Positions 36,827 to 45,193 are shown, counted from the stretch's first letter. The stretch: DNA of 64,000 bases from Candidatus Cloacimonetes bacterium HGW-Cloacimonetes-3 (GCA_002840645.1 PHBO01000004.1:1-64000), one strand, 5' to 3'. Program-made: numbers and translations. Notes: generated by a model not told the origin, from the letters alone.

Positions 36827-37459
36827 ATGAAGCCTATTTTACCCATTAAAAAGACACCTATGCCATTTAGTGTAACAAGATCATTTTTCCCTTCATTAGC
36901 TCATGCATCCAAAGTACATGGGTACAAGGGACTTATAGGGAAGCTGGAGTTTCTGTGGGTCAGAACGAAAGATCACTGGTTACAAGTGATATCCAGAATA
37001 ATACCTTACAACGGCGTGAGAGTAAAGTTGCAACGTATGCGGGGAGTGAAAATCGGTGCGAAAGTGCACCTTGGCCCAATGGTAACAATTGATGACGTAT
37101 ATCCTTACTTTGTAACAATTGAAGAAGGAGCAAGCATTTCAGGTCAGTGTTTCATTATTGCTCATTCTATCCCCGTACATTATTTTGACGAAGTAACGGA
37201 GTCTTATGTGGCACCGGTTGTAATTGGAAGATACGCTTGGTTAGCCATCAATGTCGTTGTATTCCCAGGGGTCACAATAGGTGAGGGTAGTATTATTGCT
37301 TCTGGTAGTGTGGTAACAAAATCTATACCCCCGTTTGTGATGGCTGCAGGTGCACCTGCGGTAATTAAAAAAGACATTTCATTGAAAGTAAGAAAGAATT
37401 ACACTGAAGAAAGATACGCTGTAATAATGGAAAAAAGGAAAGCAGAGTTTGGAATCTAA
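36827..37459 (+). CDS. Hexapeptide-repeat (left-handed beta-helix) acetyltransferase
   Basis: The 210-residue protein carries hexapeptide turns (VKIGAKVHLGPMVTIDDV, VTIGEGSIIASGSVVTKSI) and ends FVMAAGAPAVIKKD, the standard C-cap of WcaF/NodL/maltose-type O-acetyltransferases. Acetyl-CoA is the expected donor. It probably O-acetylates a sugar of the polymer encoded by the locus. It is the last gene of the AT-rich block. Confidence 0.88.
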   Translation: MKPILPIKKTPMPFSVTRSFFPSLAHASKVHGYKGLIGKLEFLWVRTKDHWLQVISRIIPYNGVRVKLQRMRGVKIGAKVHLGPMVTIDDVYPYFVTIEEGASISGQCFIIAHSIPVHYFDEVTESYVAPVVIGRYAWLAINVVVFPGVTIGEGSIIASGSVVTKSIPPFVMAAGAPAVIKKDISLKVRKNYTEERYAVIMEKRKAEFGI

Positions 37460-37510
37460 GGTAATACACAATAGATTAGACACTTGTTTCATACTCTGGC
37501 TGAGGTTCAT

Positions 37511-38440
37511 ATGAAGTATTTAGTAACAGGTGGAGCTGGTTTTATCGGCTCGAACATAGTTAACGAATTACTTGCCCAAGGGCAGGAAGTTCGTGTTTTG
37601 GATAATTTTGCCACGGGAAAACGGGAGAACATACTGCCACTAATGAAAAACCCAAATATCACTATGATTGAGGGAGATTTGCGTAGTTTCCATATTGTGC
37701 GGGCAGCGGTTAAGGGTGTAGATTACATCTTGCATCAGGGAGCTTTGCCATCAGTGCCGCGTTCGATAAATGACCCTATTACTTCAAATGATGTTAATAT
37801 TCTGGGGATGTTGAACATTCTTGAAGCAGCAAAGGAATTTGGAGTGAAGCGGGTAGTTTGCGCATCCTCATCCTCGATATATGGAAATAGCGAAACACTG
37901 CCTAAGGTAGAGACGATGCCAATTAACCCCATGTCTCCTTATGCTCTTACAAAATACGCACAGGAGCGCTATTGCCAAGTGTTCTTCCAGCTTTATGGCT
38001 TGGAAACGGTAGCGCTTAGGTATTTCAATGTGTTTGGTCCCAATCAGGATCCCACTTCACAATACAGCGCCGTTATCCCTAAGTTCATCAGGCTGATAAT
38101 GAATGACAAAGAACCCGTAATCTTTGGCGATGGAAGCCAATCCCGCGATTTCACTTTTGTGGAGAATAACGTGTGGGCAAACATCCAGGCATGCACCGCT
38201 CCGAAAGCAGCCGGCGAAGTAATAAACATTGCTTGCGGCGAGAGATACACATTGGTAGATTTGGTGAATCTGATTAACGAGATATTGGGTAAACACATAG
38301 AGCCTAAATTTGAAGCTGATAGGGCGGGTGATGTGAAACACTCGCTGGCGGGGATAGAGAAAGCTAAGGATTTGCTGGAGTATGAGGTTAAGGTAGATTT
38401 CAGAGAGGGGCTAGAACGCACGGTAGAGTTCTTTAAATAG
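37511..38440 (+). CDS. NAD-dependent sugar-nucleotide epimerase (SDR, UDP-HexNAc 4-epimerase type)
   Basis: Start is placed at the ATG at 37511, with GAGGT six bases upstream; the frame is open to a TTG at 37484. MKYLVTGGAGFIGSNIV binds NAD. SSSSIYGNSETLPK plus PYALTKYAQERY give the Ser/Tyr/Lys catalytic triad. VALRYFNVFGPNQDPTSQYS is the substrate loop seen in WbpP/GalE-type UDP-GlcNAc(A) 4-epimerases. Length is 309 residues. Base composition is back to the level of the rest of the window. Confidence 0.88.
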   Translation: MKYLVTGGAGFIGSNIVNELLAQGQEVRVLDNFATGKRENILPLMKNPNITMIEGDLRSFHIVRAAVKGVDYILHQGALPSVPRSINDPITSNDVNILGMLNILEAAKEFGVKRVVCASSSSIYGNSETLPKVETMPINPMSPYALTKYAQERYCQVFFQLYGLETVALRYFNVFGPNQDPTSQYSAVIPKFIRLIMNDKEPVIFGDGSQSRDFTFVENNVWANIQACTAPKAAGEVINIACGERYTLVDLVNLINEILGKHIEPKFEADRAGDVKHSLAGIEKAKDLLEYEVKVDFREGLERTVEFFK

Positions 38441-38468
38441 AACGCAGATTACGCGGATTATTATGATT
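38441..38468 (+). repeat. Left inverted repeat flanking the GxxExxY gene
   Basis: AACGCAGATTACGCGGATTA followed by TTATGATT starts at the base after the epimerase stop. Its first eleven bases and its ATGATT end match the inverse of 38912-38931. Confidence 0.6.
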
Positions 38469-38508
38469 TGTTATGATAACAAATACTGTACTATGAAGGG
38501 AGGAGTAG

Positions 38509-38913
38509 ATGAGTAATGAGAATTTCCTACATAGCGATCTGTCAGATAAAATATTGAAATGCTATTATGCCGTTTATAACAAGCTTGGCTATGGATTTTT
38601 AGAGAAAGTGTATGAGAATGCTTTAAAATATGAACTTGAGAAATGCGGACTGGAAGTAGAATCTCAGAAACCCATCAAAGTGATGTACGCAGAGAGAATT
38701 GTGGGTGATTATTATGCTGACATGGTAGTGAACAACGCAATTACCGTCGAATTGAAAGCAAGTGAAATACTAAATAAAAACCACCAATACCAGCTTCAGA
38801 ACTACCTTCGGGCTACTAACATAGAAGTTGGACTGCTGTTAAATTTTGGGCACAAACCCGAGTTTGCGAGGAGAGTTTTCTCGAATGAACGAAAGTTATC
38901 TGAATCTGTGTAA
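38509..38913 (+). CDS. GxxExxY protein (PD-(D/E)XK nuclease-like)
   Basis: The 134-residue protein has GYGFLEKVYENAL (near residue 27), the signature that names the family. DYYADMVVNNAITVELKASE (residues of about 65-84) reads as the Asp and Glu-x-Lys of a PD-(D/E)XK nuclease site. YQLQNYLRATN is also conserved. The function of the family is not established. AAGGGAGGAGT precedes the ATG. It interrupts the polysaccharide locus and is bracketed by inverted repeats; its stop codon lies inside the right one. Confidence 0.88.
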   Translation: MSNENFLHSDLSDKILKCYYAVYNKLGYGFLEKVYENALKYELEKCGLEVESQKPIKVMYAERIVGDYYADMVVNNAITVELKASEILNKNHQYQLQNYLRATNIEVGLLLNFGHKPEFARRVFSNERKLSESV

Positions 38914-38931
38914 ATCATGATAATCTGCGTT
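38912..38931 (-). repeat. Right inverted repeat flanking the GxxExxY gene
   Basis: AAATCATGATAATCTGCGTT is an inverted counterpart of the repeat at 38441-38468, with a short insertion in the left copy. The TAA stop of the GxxExxY gene overlaps it. Confidence 0.6.
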
Positions 38932-38948
38932 ATCTGAGTTCTATTACT

Positions 38949-40547
38949 ATGAAGCATAAGATCACCAAGTACTCCCTCTTCATTCTCGACATAGCCATAG
39001 TAGTATTCGCATTTCTCTTTGCCGCTAAGATTCGCGCCGGTACAAAGCGAATAATCCTAACTTATTATCGCAGTTTCATCCCCTTTTTGATTATCTGGGT
39101 TGGAGCAGGCGCTTGGGGCGAGAAGTTCTCGGTAAGTACAATTCACAATGCCATGGGTTTCATTCGTCGCATCTTCAAGTGCAATCTCTCTGCCATTGCA
39201 TTTATTATGGGGCTGATGTACTTCTTTGGCAAATTCTATTATTCCCGCTACATCGTGTTTGGAACCATTTTAACCACGTTTGCGCTGGAACTGTTTATAT
39301 TTCTTAGCATTTATTATGCTTTCCGCTTTCACCGCGAGAATGCTAACTTTGCCTCTACAAGATTGTTTACAAGATCTGCTGCCTTAGAGGAATCACAAAG
39401 TCCAAAGTTTTTCGTGGAGCGCACCAGTGCGATACCGATAATAAGCAGCGAACCATATTACTTGCCTTGGGTTCTTGATGTGGATGCCAATTCCATCATG
39501 CTGCCTCTTTGGGACAAGTATCTGTCAGATAAACCAGAGCTATTTGATTTCCTGAATGATTTCCTGGATCTTACCCGCTTTCACAAAGATGGAACTCTGA
39601 TTCTGGATTCGGAAACATACTTCAATATCCAGAATGAGCCGTCAGACAGCAGGCAGATATTCCTCAATCTGCATAAGATTAACGACTTTCGCCGCCTGAA
39701 TTACTACCTTATTCGCGTGAATGACTTACTCCTCAATGGAGGCGTGTTTATATGCAACGGAGAAACAATCACAGAGCGCAGGAAATCCTTTTATCACAGG
39801 TACACACCTTTTATTGGCTCGATTATCTATTTCTTTGATTTCATTTTCCGCAGGGTTATTCCGAAACTACCTGTATTGCAAGGTTGGTATTTTGCTCTTA
39901 CAAGAGGAAAAAACAGAGCTTTATCCGAAACTGAGATATTAGGACGCTTCTATTTCTGCGGTTTTGAACTTATCCACAAGAGAGAAATCGATGGCATTAT
40001 GCACTTTATCCTTAAGAAAGCAAGAGAACCGCGCAGGGACCCCAACCCCACTTATGGACCCTTGATCCAATTGAAGCGCAAAGGCAAAGATGGAAAGACC
40101 ATCTATGTTAAAAAGTTCCGTACCATGCACCCTTACAGTGAATATTTGCAGGATTATGTATTCCAAACTAATTCTTTACAGGAAGGTGGAAAGTTTGCTG
40201 ATGATTTCCGTGTAACTTCCTGGGGTGCTGTACTTCGCAAGCTCTGGATAGATGAGCTACCTCAGTTTCTGAACTTTTTGAAGGGTGAGCTTGCTTTGGT
40301 TGGGGTAAGAGCGCTTAGTGGGCACTATTTCAGCCTGTATCCACCTGATATGCAAGAGCTTCGCTTAAAGGTTAAACCGGGGCTTGTCCCGCCATTTTAT
40401 GCAGATATGCCCAAGAGCTTCGAAGAGATAGTGGAATCCGAACGAAAGTATATCCTGCGCAAACTGGAGAAGCCAATTTCCACAGACTGGATATATTTCT
40501 GGAAAAGCGTTTGGAACATTCTGATAAAAAAGGCGAGATCGAACTGA
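38949..40547 (+). CDS. Bacterial sugar transferase with an extra internal domain
   Basis: The 532-residue protein begins with about four membrane segments (1-125). The C-terminal part from about residue 365 is the PF02397 catalytic domain: VKKFRTM, KLWIDELPQFLNFLKGELALVGVRAL and LKVKPGLVPPFY. Between them, residues of about 170-357 look like the C-terminal half of a Rossmann/methyltransferase-like domain (LNLHKINDFRRLNYYLIRVN, LLNGGVFICNGETI, EILGRFYFCGFELI). The re-entrant membrane helix that normally precedes the catalytic domain is not evident. It would load the first sugar-1-phosphate onto undecaprenyl phosphate. Confidence 0.83.
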   Translation: MKHKITKYSLFILDIAIVVFAFLFAAKIRAGTKRIILTYYRSFIPFLIIWVGAGAWGEKFSVSTIHNAMGFIRRIFKCNLSAIAFIMGLMYFFGKFYYSRYIVFGTILTTFALELFIFLSIYYAFRFHRENANFASTRLFTRSAALEESQSPKFFVERTSAIPIISSEPYYLPWVLDVDANSIMLPLWDKYLSDKPELFDFLNDFLDLTRFHKDGTLILDSETYFNIQNEPSDSRQIFLNLHKINDFRRLNYYLIRVNDLLLNGGVFICNGETITERRKSFYHRYTPFIGSIIYFFDFIFRRVIPKLPVLQGWYFALTRGKNRALSETEILGRFYFCGFELIHKREIDGIMHFILKKAREPRRDPNPTYGPLIQLKRKGKDGKTIYVKKFRTMHPYSEYLQDYVFQTNSLQEGGKFADDFRVTSWGAVLRKLWIDELPQFLNFLKGELALVGVRALSGHYFSLYPPDMQELRLKVKPGLVPPFYADMPKSFEEIVESERKYILRKLEKPISTDWIYFWKSVWNILIKKARSN

Positions 40548-40677
40548 GCTATTTATGGCTGATATCTGAGGCTAACTACACATATCATTAGCAAGTTCTT
40601 ATTGAACAAGAGACCAGTGTTTACCTTCAATTGGAGATCATCACAAGTAACAACATTTTAGAAATGCTTAAAACCTG

Positions 40678-40706
40678 AAAAAAAAGCTTGCCAATATCTG
40701 GCAAGC
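40678..40706 (-). terminator. Intrinsic terminator pointing to the minus strand
   Basis: GCTTGCCA (40686-40693) and TGGCAAGC (40699-40706) form a perfect 8-bp stem with a five-base loop. Eight A residues (40678-40685) precede it, giving a U8 tract only when read on the minus strand. No minus-strand gene is seen upstream of it. The rest of 40548-40775 is featureless apart from the promoter-like TATAAT at 40747-40752. Confidence 0.65.
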
Positions 40707-40775
40707 CATTACAGTGGCATTGTGAACATAAGTTATTGTTTAATAATATAATTACACGTAATTCAGGGAGGAATT

Positions 40776-43700
40776 ATGAAAAGACACTTTTTAGTTTTAG
40801 CATTTGCTATTATATTAGTAGCTATGAATGCTTCTGTTCTTTTGACAGACGATTTCACTGGCACCGTAAGTACACTGTTAACTGCCAATGGCTGGGCTGC
40901 CCATAGCAGTTCAGGTTCTACACCCATGTCTATTGCTAGCCCTGGTTTAGCTTACACTGGTTATCTTTCTTCAGGTATAGGCAACGCCACATCAGCTTCA
41001 GCAAATGGAGAAGATGTTAATAAGTCTTTCACTGCGGTTAGTTCGGGAAGTGTTTACTACTCTTTTTTAGTTAACACGAGCATAACTACTACAACTGCAG
41101 GCTATAGTGCTCACTTCATGCAAAATAGTTCAACATTTCATGGTAGATTTTGGATTAGATTGGTTGGCACGGACGTAAACTTCGGATTAGCTAAAACCAC
41201 CGCTGCAGCAACATGGGATCCAACAAATTATGCAAAAGACACTACCTATCTTGTCGTTCTTAAATACACCTTTAATACCGGTTCTACTACCGACGATGCC
41301 GTCTATATGTATGTTGACCCAACCCTTGGCGGTGCTGAACCGAGTCCTACTGTTTCGATTACCACTGATACCGCTACAGATGCTACTTCAATATCAATGA
41401 TTGGGATTAGACAGTGGAATACTGGAACCCTTGCCCGTTTCGACGGTATTCGTGTTGGAACAAGTTGGGCAGATGTTGGGGCTACAGCTGCTGGTGCAAC
41501 AATCAATGTTGCAGGAACACTTAGTGCTTTTTCGACAGTCACTGGCACGGCATCTGCTTACCAAAGTTACAAGGTTTCCGGTGCCAACCTTACTGCTGAT
41601 ATCAGTGTTTCTGCTCCCGCAAGCTTTGAATTATGCAAGACCTCCGGTGGTACATATACCAGTGGTCTCACGTTCACCCAATCCGGTGGTTCTGTTGCAG
41701 AACAAGATGTGTTTGTCCGTATAGCCGCATCTGCGGGTGCAGGCTCACCCAGTGGGAACATTACCCATACCAGTACCGGAGCTACGCAGGTAGATAAATC
41801 TGTAAGTGGAACTGTGTATAAAACTGAACCGACAAATCATGTAACTAATTTTATAGTTGATACCGGAACTCCTTCCTATTCTGCTATTGATGCGGTTTGG
41901 GATGATGCTACTGGCACGGTGGTTCCCGATGGTTATTTAGTGAAAGGGAGTTCAGTGGGCTATTCTTCCATCACAGCCCCCTCTGATGGCACTGCTGAAG
42001 CAGATGCAGCATTAGTAAAGAATGTAGCAGCACTTAGCGAAACTACATCATTTACCGGATTATCAGAAAATACTACCTATTACTTCAAGATTTACCCTTA
42101 TACAAATTCTGGCACATACATCAATTATAAAGTTGACGGCACAGTGCCAAGCGATGAGGCTTTAACCGGCTATGGCCCTCCGGCAGCACCAACGGCCAAT
42201 ACTGCCTCAGCTATTTCCCATGAAGGCTTCACTGCACATTGGAATGCTGTTTCCGGCGCTACAAGCTACCGTTTAGACGTTTTAACCGGGAGCACTACCG
42301 AAATACTAAACACAGGTTTTGAAGGTTCAACCAGTTTTCCTGATGGATGGACTCAAAACAGTTCTTATGTTGCAAACAATTCTTCAATTGCCTACGCAGG
42401 GACATACTATTCCGGCATGAACGGAGCAAATGACTATTTTTATACACCTGTGCTTTCATCTCCAACCACAATATCTTTCTGGACAGAGGCTTCAAGTGCA
42501 ACCGCAGATAATACTGTGAAGCTTCAATACTCATCTGACGCCAGCTCATGGTATGATCTTGCTACTTATATTGCCGATGGTTCAAATACTGGTGATGTAA
42601 TAGATACTTGGGCACAGAAAACCGTCCAGGCAAATTTAACAGGTAGCTATTATATTAGATGGTTTATGTCTGCAAGGTCAGGTGGAAGCCAATATTTTGA
42701 TGAGATATTAATAACCAGTGGCTCATCTTCATTTGTATCAGGCTGGAACAATCGTGCAGTAAATAACACAATCGTTCGTGTTCCCAATCTTTCTGCCAGC
42801 ACAGATTACACCTACCGTGTGCGTGCAGTGAATGACAGTGGCACAAGCGCGAACTCCAACACTATTGAAGTTAGCACAACAGCAGTAGTTACAGGTACCG
42901 GAGCAAGTACTTCCATTAACGGTGGTAGCACTGTCGTGATTGTCCCTGCAGTATCCGGTCTTACCAATAATTCTATAGAGATCGATCCGTCATCATCTTC
43001 AAGTGATGATTTTGCGGTGACAGTTACCGCTTCAACAACCTCTGTTGTTTACAACATCACCGGCAGCGATGCTGCATTAAGTGGTTTATATTGGCTTAAT
43101 CACGCTGGTTTAAGCTTTACCCCGACAAAGGTTACAGTTAATGATGGTACTGTTGTTGACAGCGCATTTGATACCGATGAAAGTTTTGTTGAAATCACTG
43201 ATTTTGGTGCCAAGGGAACTCTTATCATCACTTTAAGCGAAGATGAAGTACTCCCAGTAGAGCTTTCTTCATTCTCGGCAGTACTGAATTCTCAGAATAA
43301 CGTAAACATCCTGTGGGTTACTCAAACTGAGACAAGCCTTACCGGGTTCTACATTCTTCGTGCCAATAGTGCTGATGCTGTTGATGCCGAGCAAATAAGT
43401 GCTCTCATTGATCCCACCAACACTTCTCAACAACAAACATATGTTTATACAGATAACAGCTTGGTGGAAGCGGGAACCTATTATTATTGGCTACAAGTGG
43501 CTGAAATGGATGGCAACAGTGCCCTGCATGGTCCTATCTCTATCAGCTATAATTACCAGGATAATCCCGGAACCCCCGGTATTGACCTTGTAACAGAGCT
43601 AAAATCCGTGTACCCTAATCCCTTCAATCCAAGCACTACTATCAGTTATGGCATCGCTAAGGCTGCCGATGTGAACTTCGCCATTTACAATGCACGTGGT

Positions 43701-43865
43701 CAGTTAGTTCGCAGCGTAAGCAAAGGTGTCCAATCTCCTGATAATTATAAACTTACCTGGAACGGCAAAGACAACAACGGCAAAGAATGCTCCACCGGTA
43801 TCTATTACATCAAGATGAGTGCCGGCAAGGATAGCTTTGTACGCAAAGCCGTTCTCATGAAATAA
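40776..43865 (+). CDS. Large secreted surface protein with FnIII-like and sorting domains
   Basis: The 1029-residue protein starts with a signal peptide (MKRHFLVLAFAIILVAMNAS). Residues 25-240 look like a lectin/LamG-like beta sandwich (FHGRFWIRLVGTDVNFGLAK). A domain at about 245-355 resembles those found with choice-of-anchor proteins. FnIII-like modules follow (TYYFKIYPYTNSGT, AHWNAVSGATSYRLDVL, YTYRVRAVNDSGTSANS). VELSSFSAVLNSQNNVNILW precedes the end. The C-terminal sorting domain starts YPNPFNPSTTISYGI and ends with KAVLMK. GGGAGGAATT and a TATAAT box lie upstream. Likely an adhesin or matrix protein; the substrate is unknown. Confidence 0.82.
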   Translation: MKRHFLVLAFAIILVAMNASVLLTDDFTGTVSTLLTANGWAAHSSSGSTPMSIASPGLAYTGYLSSGIGNATSASANGEDVNKSFTAVSSGSVYYSFLVNTSITTTTAGYSAHFMQNSSTFHGRFWIRLVGTDVNFGLAKTTAAATWDPTNYAKDTTYLVVLKYTFNTGSTTDDAVYMYVDPTLGGAEPSPTVSITTDTATDATSISMIGIRQWNTGTLARFDGIRVGTSWADVGATAAGATINVAGTLSAFSTVTGTASAYQSYKVSGANLTADISVSAPASFELCKTSGGTYTSGLTFTQSGGSVAEQDVFVRIAASAGAGSPSGNITHTSTGATQVDKSVSGTVYKTEPTNHVTNFIVDTGTPSYSAIDAVWDDATGTVVPDGYLVKGSSVGYSSITAPSDGTAEADAALVKNVAALSETTSFTGLSENTTYYFKIYPYTNSGTYINYKVDGTVPSDEALTGYGPPAAPTANTASAISHEGFTAHWNAVSGATSYRLDVLTGSTTEILNTGFEGSTSFPDGWTQNSSYVANNSSIAYAGTYYSGMNGANDYFYTPVLSSPTTISFWTEASSATADNTVKLQYSSDASSWYDLATYIADGSNTGDVIDTWAQKTVQANLTGSYYIRWFMSARSGGSQYFDEILITSGSSSFVSGWNNRAVNNTIVRVPNLSASTDYTYRVRAVNDSGTSANSNTIEVSTTAVVTGTGASTSINGGSTVVIVPAVSGLTNNSIEIDPSSSSSDDFAVTVTASTTSVVYNITGSDAALSGLYWLNHAGLSFTPTKVTVNDGTVVDSAFDTDESFVEITDFGAKGTLIITLSEDEVLPVELSSFSAVLNSQNNVNILWVTQTETSLTGFYILRANSADAVDAEQISALIDPTNTSQQQTYVYTDNSLVEAGTYYYWLQVAEMDGNSALHGPISISYNYQDNPGTPGIDLVTELKSVYPNPFNPSTTISYGIAKAADVNFAIYNARGQLVRSVSKGVQSPDNYKLTWNGKDNNGKECSTGIYYIKMSAGKDSFVRKAVLMK

Positions 43866-43893
43866 CCCAAACCAATCTCCCTGATTTACCAAG

Positions 43894-43924
43894 AAAAAGA
43901 CCCGGCTTCGGCTGGGTCTTTTTT
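43894..43924 (+). terminator. Intrinsic terminator after the 1029-aa gene
   Basis: AAAAGACCC pairs with GGGTCTTTT, extended by GGC/GCT around a TTCG tetraloop, followed by a T tract. The A tract on the left lets it work in both directions. Confidence 0.9.
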
Positions 43925-44549
43925 ATTTAATTAATAACAGGCGTTCCCATCTGATCATATTAATAGTGCTATCTCCAGATAGAAACGCCACATATTCTGT
44001 AATGACAGCCTCCCTCGGCTGCCTGCACCCGAGACATCAGTTACTAAATATACAGTAAGAGCAATGCACTTGCGACTGTTTAACAAATAAGAAGCTCCTA
44101 TCGTACAGACAATCATCTGATTCTTTGGAAGTATAATCACTGCAATCGCTTACATGCTTATCTCCTTGAAGGGTCTCATAACCCACCCATAACCCTCCCG
44201 TATCGCGATACGGGAGGGTTATGGGTGGGTTACCGAGCGGAAGCCTGAGCCAAGCGAGGATAAAGCCATAAAATCAAGTACAAAATAGCTGTTTCCAAAA
44301 TGGAATATACTCGAACGGAAGAGCGGTTGTTGCTTTTGTGCATACAAACCCATACAGCCAGCCGGGAAGAGGCATAAACCACAACGGAAGGCGAATGGCC
44401 ACGCGCTGGGGCAAATTCATTAATAGCCCCTGATTGATCTGATAAAAGACATAATGTACCAGGACGGTTGCAGGGTGAAATCGTGCTGCATATATGGCTC
44501 CTTCCGAGATTTAGCTTGACGTATACCCCTGTTGCAAAAGAATGACGAC
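43925..44549. other. Gap of about 625 bases without a gene
   Basis: Holds the family A palindrome at 44179-44232. No frame here has a ribosome-binding site or a recognisable product. The right end runs into the possible rimP promoter (TTGACG at 44516-44521, AAGAAT at 44538-44543). Confidence 0.5.
44179..44232. repeat. Perfect 54-bp palindrome, family A
   Basis: The left arm starts TAACCCACCCATAACCCTCC at 44179 and ends TATCG at 44205. The right arm 44206-44232 is its exact complement with no spacer. The core CCCTCCCGTATC is shared with copies at 23566 and 59436. In RNA it would form a 25-26-bp hairpin. Confidence 0.95.
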
Positions 44550-44639
44550 AAGCGTAGAAGCTGACGGAATTGTCGGCTAAACAGATATGGCAAACGTTGC
44601 CTCTGAGACCGATAGCTACATTAGATAGCTATTTTTTTT
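44550..44639 (+). ncRNA. Candidate structured leader or small RNA before rimP
   Basis: Three hairpins lie in a row: GCTGAC/GTCGGC (44560-44577), GGCAA/TTGCC (44589-44601) and ATAGCTA/TAGCTAT (44612-44632), the last running into T8. A weak promoter (TTGACG, 16 bp, AAGAAT) would start transcription near 44550. This gives an RNA of about 90 bases, either free-standing or an attenuator ahead of the rimP-nusA-infB operon. No match to a known RNA family is recognised. Confidence 0.45.
44612..44639 (+). terminator. Intrinsic terminator upstream of rimP
   Basis: ATAGCTA (44612-44618) and TAGCTAT (44626-44632) form a perfect 7-bp, AT-rich stem with a seven-base loop, followed by eight T. It lies 78 bases before the rimP start codon and points toward it. 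Confidence 0.7.
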
Positions 44640-44716
44640 GAGGTAAAACGAGTGCCCGGATGCGGTCGGGAGTGATTTTTTATTACCCTGCCGGTCACAA
44701 AAGAAAGAGGATAAAC

Positions 44717-45193
44717 ATGGAGTATTACCGCGTTCAGATCGAAGAGATTGCCAAGAAGATATGCCAGGAAATGCATTTAGCCGTTTATGACATAGACGAG
44801 AAAATGAGTGGCAAGGGGCGGATTATAACTGTTTATCTCACCAAGATTGGCGGTGTCCTGTTGGATGAATGCGCTGCTTTCAGCCGTGCCTTGGGCAACG
44901 AACTGGAGACCTTTGATCTCATCCCGGAGCGTTATTACCTGGAAGTGTCCTCACCGGGGATAGAGCGTCCGCTTAAGCTGAAAAGCCATTACGTGAGTGC
45001 CATTACAGAGAAAATTGCGGTGCAATGGAATGATGGCGAAGAGAAGAAATCCACCATGGGCACGCTGGTAGAAGTAAACCAAGATACTATCACGCTGGAT
45101 GACCGCGGTGTGTTGTTAGAGATCCCCTTCAAGGTGATCACACGAGCCAAGACAGTGTATTTAGATATTCCCAAAGGGAGAGAACAAGAATGA
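44717..45193 (+). CDS. rimP: Ribosome maturation factor RimP
   Basis: Needed for maturation of the 30S subunit. The start is the ATG at 44717, with AAGAGGAT just upstream; the frame is open to an ATG at 44660. The 158-residue product contains AFSRALGNELE and YYLEVSSPGIERPLK, the most conserved RimP segments, plus a C-terminal SH3-like domain. First gene of the translation operon; overlaps nusA by four bases. Confidence 0.93.
   Translation: MEYYRVQIEEIAKKICQEMHLAVYDIDEKMSGKGRIITVYLTKIGGVLLDECAAFSRALGNELETFDLIPERYYLEVSSPGIERPLKLKSHYVSAITEKIAVQWNDGEEKKSTMGTLVEVNQDTITLDDRGVLLEIPFKVITRAKTVYLDIPKGREQE

Noticed and set aside
43955-44140. 61-codon minus-strand frame after the 1029-aa gene
   Set aside because: No ribosome-binding site, no recognisable product, and it would start next to the family A palindrome.
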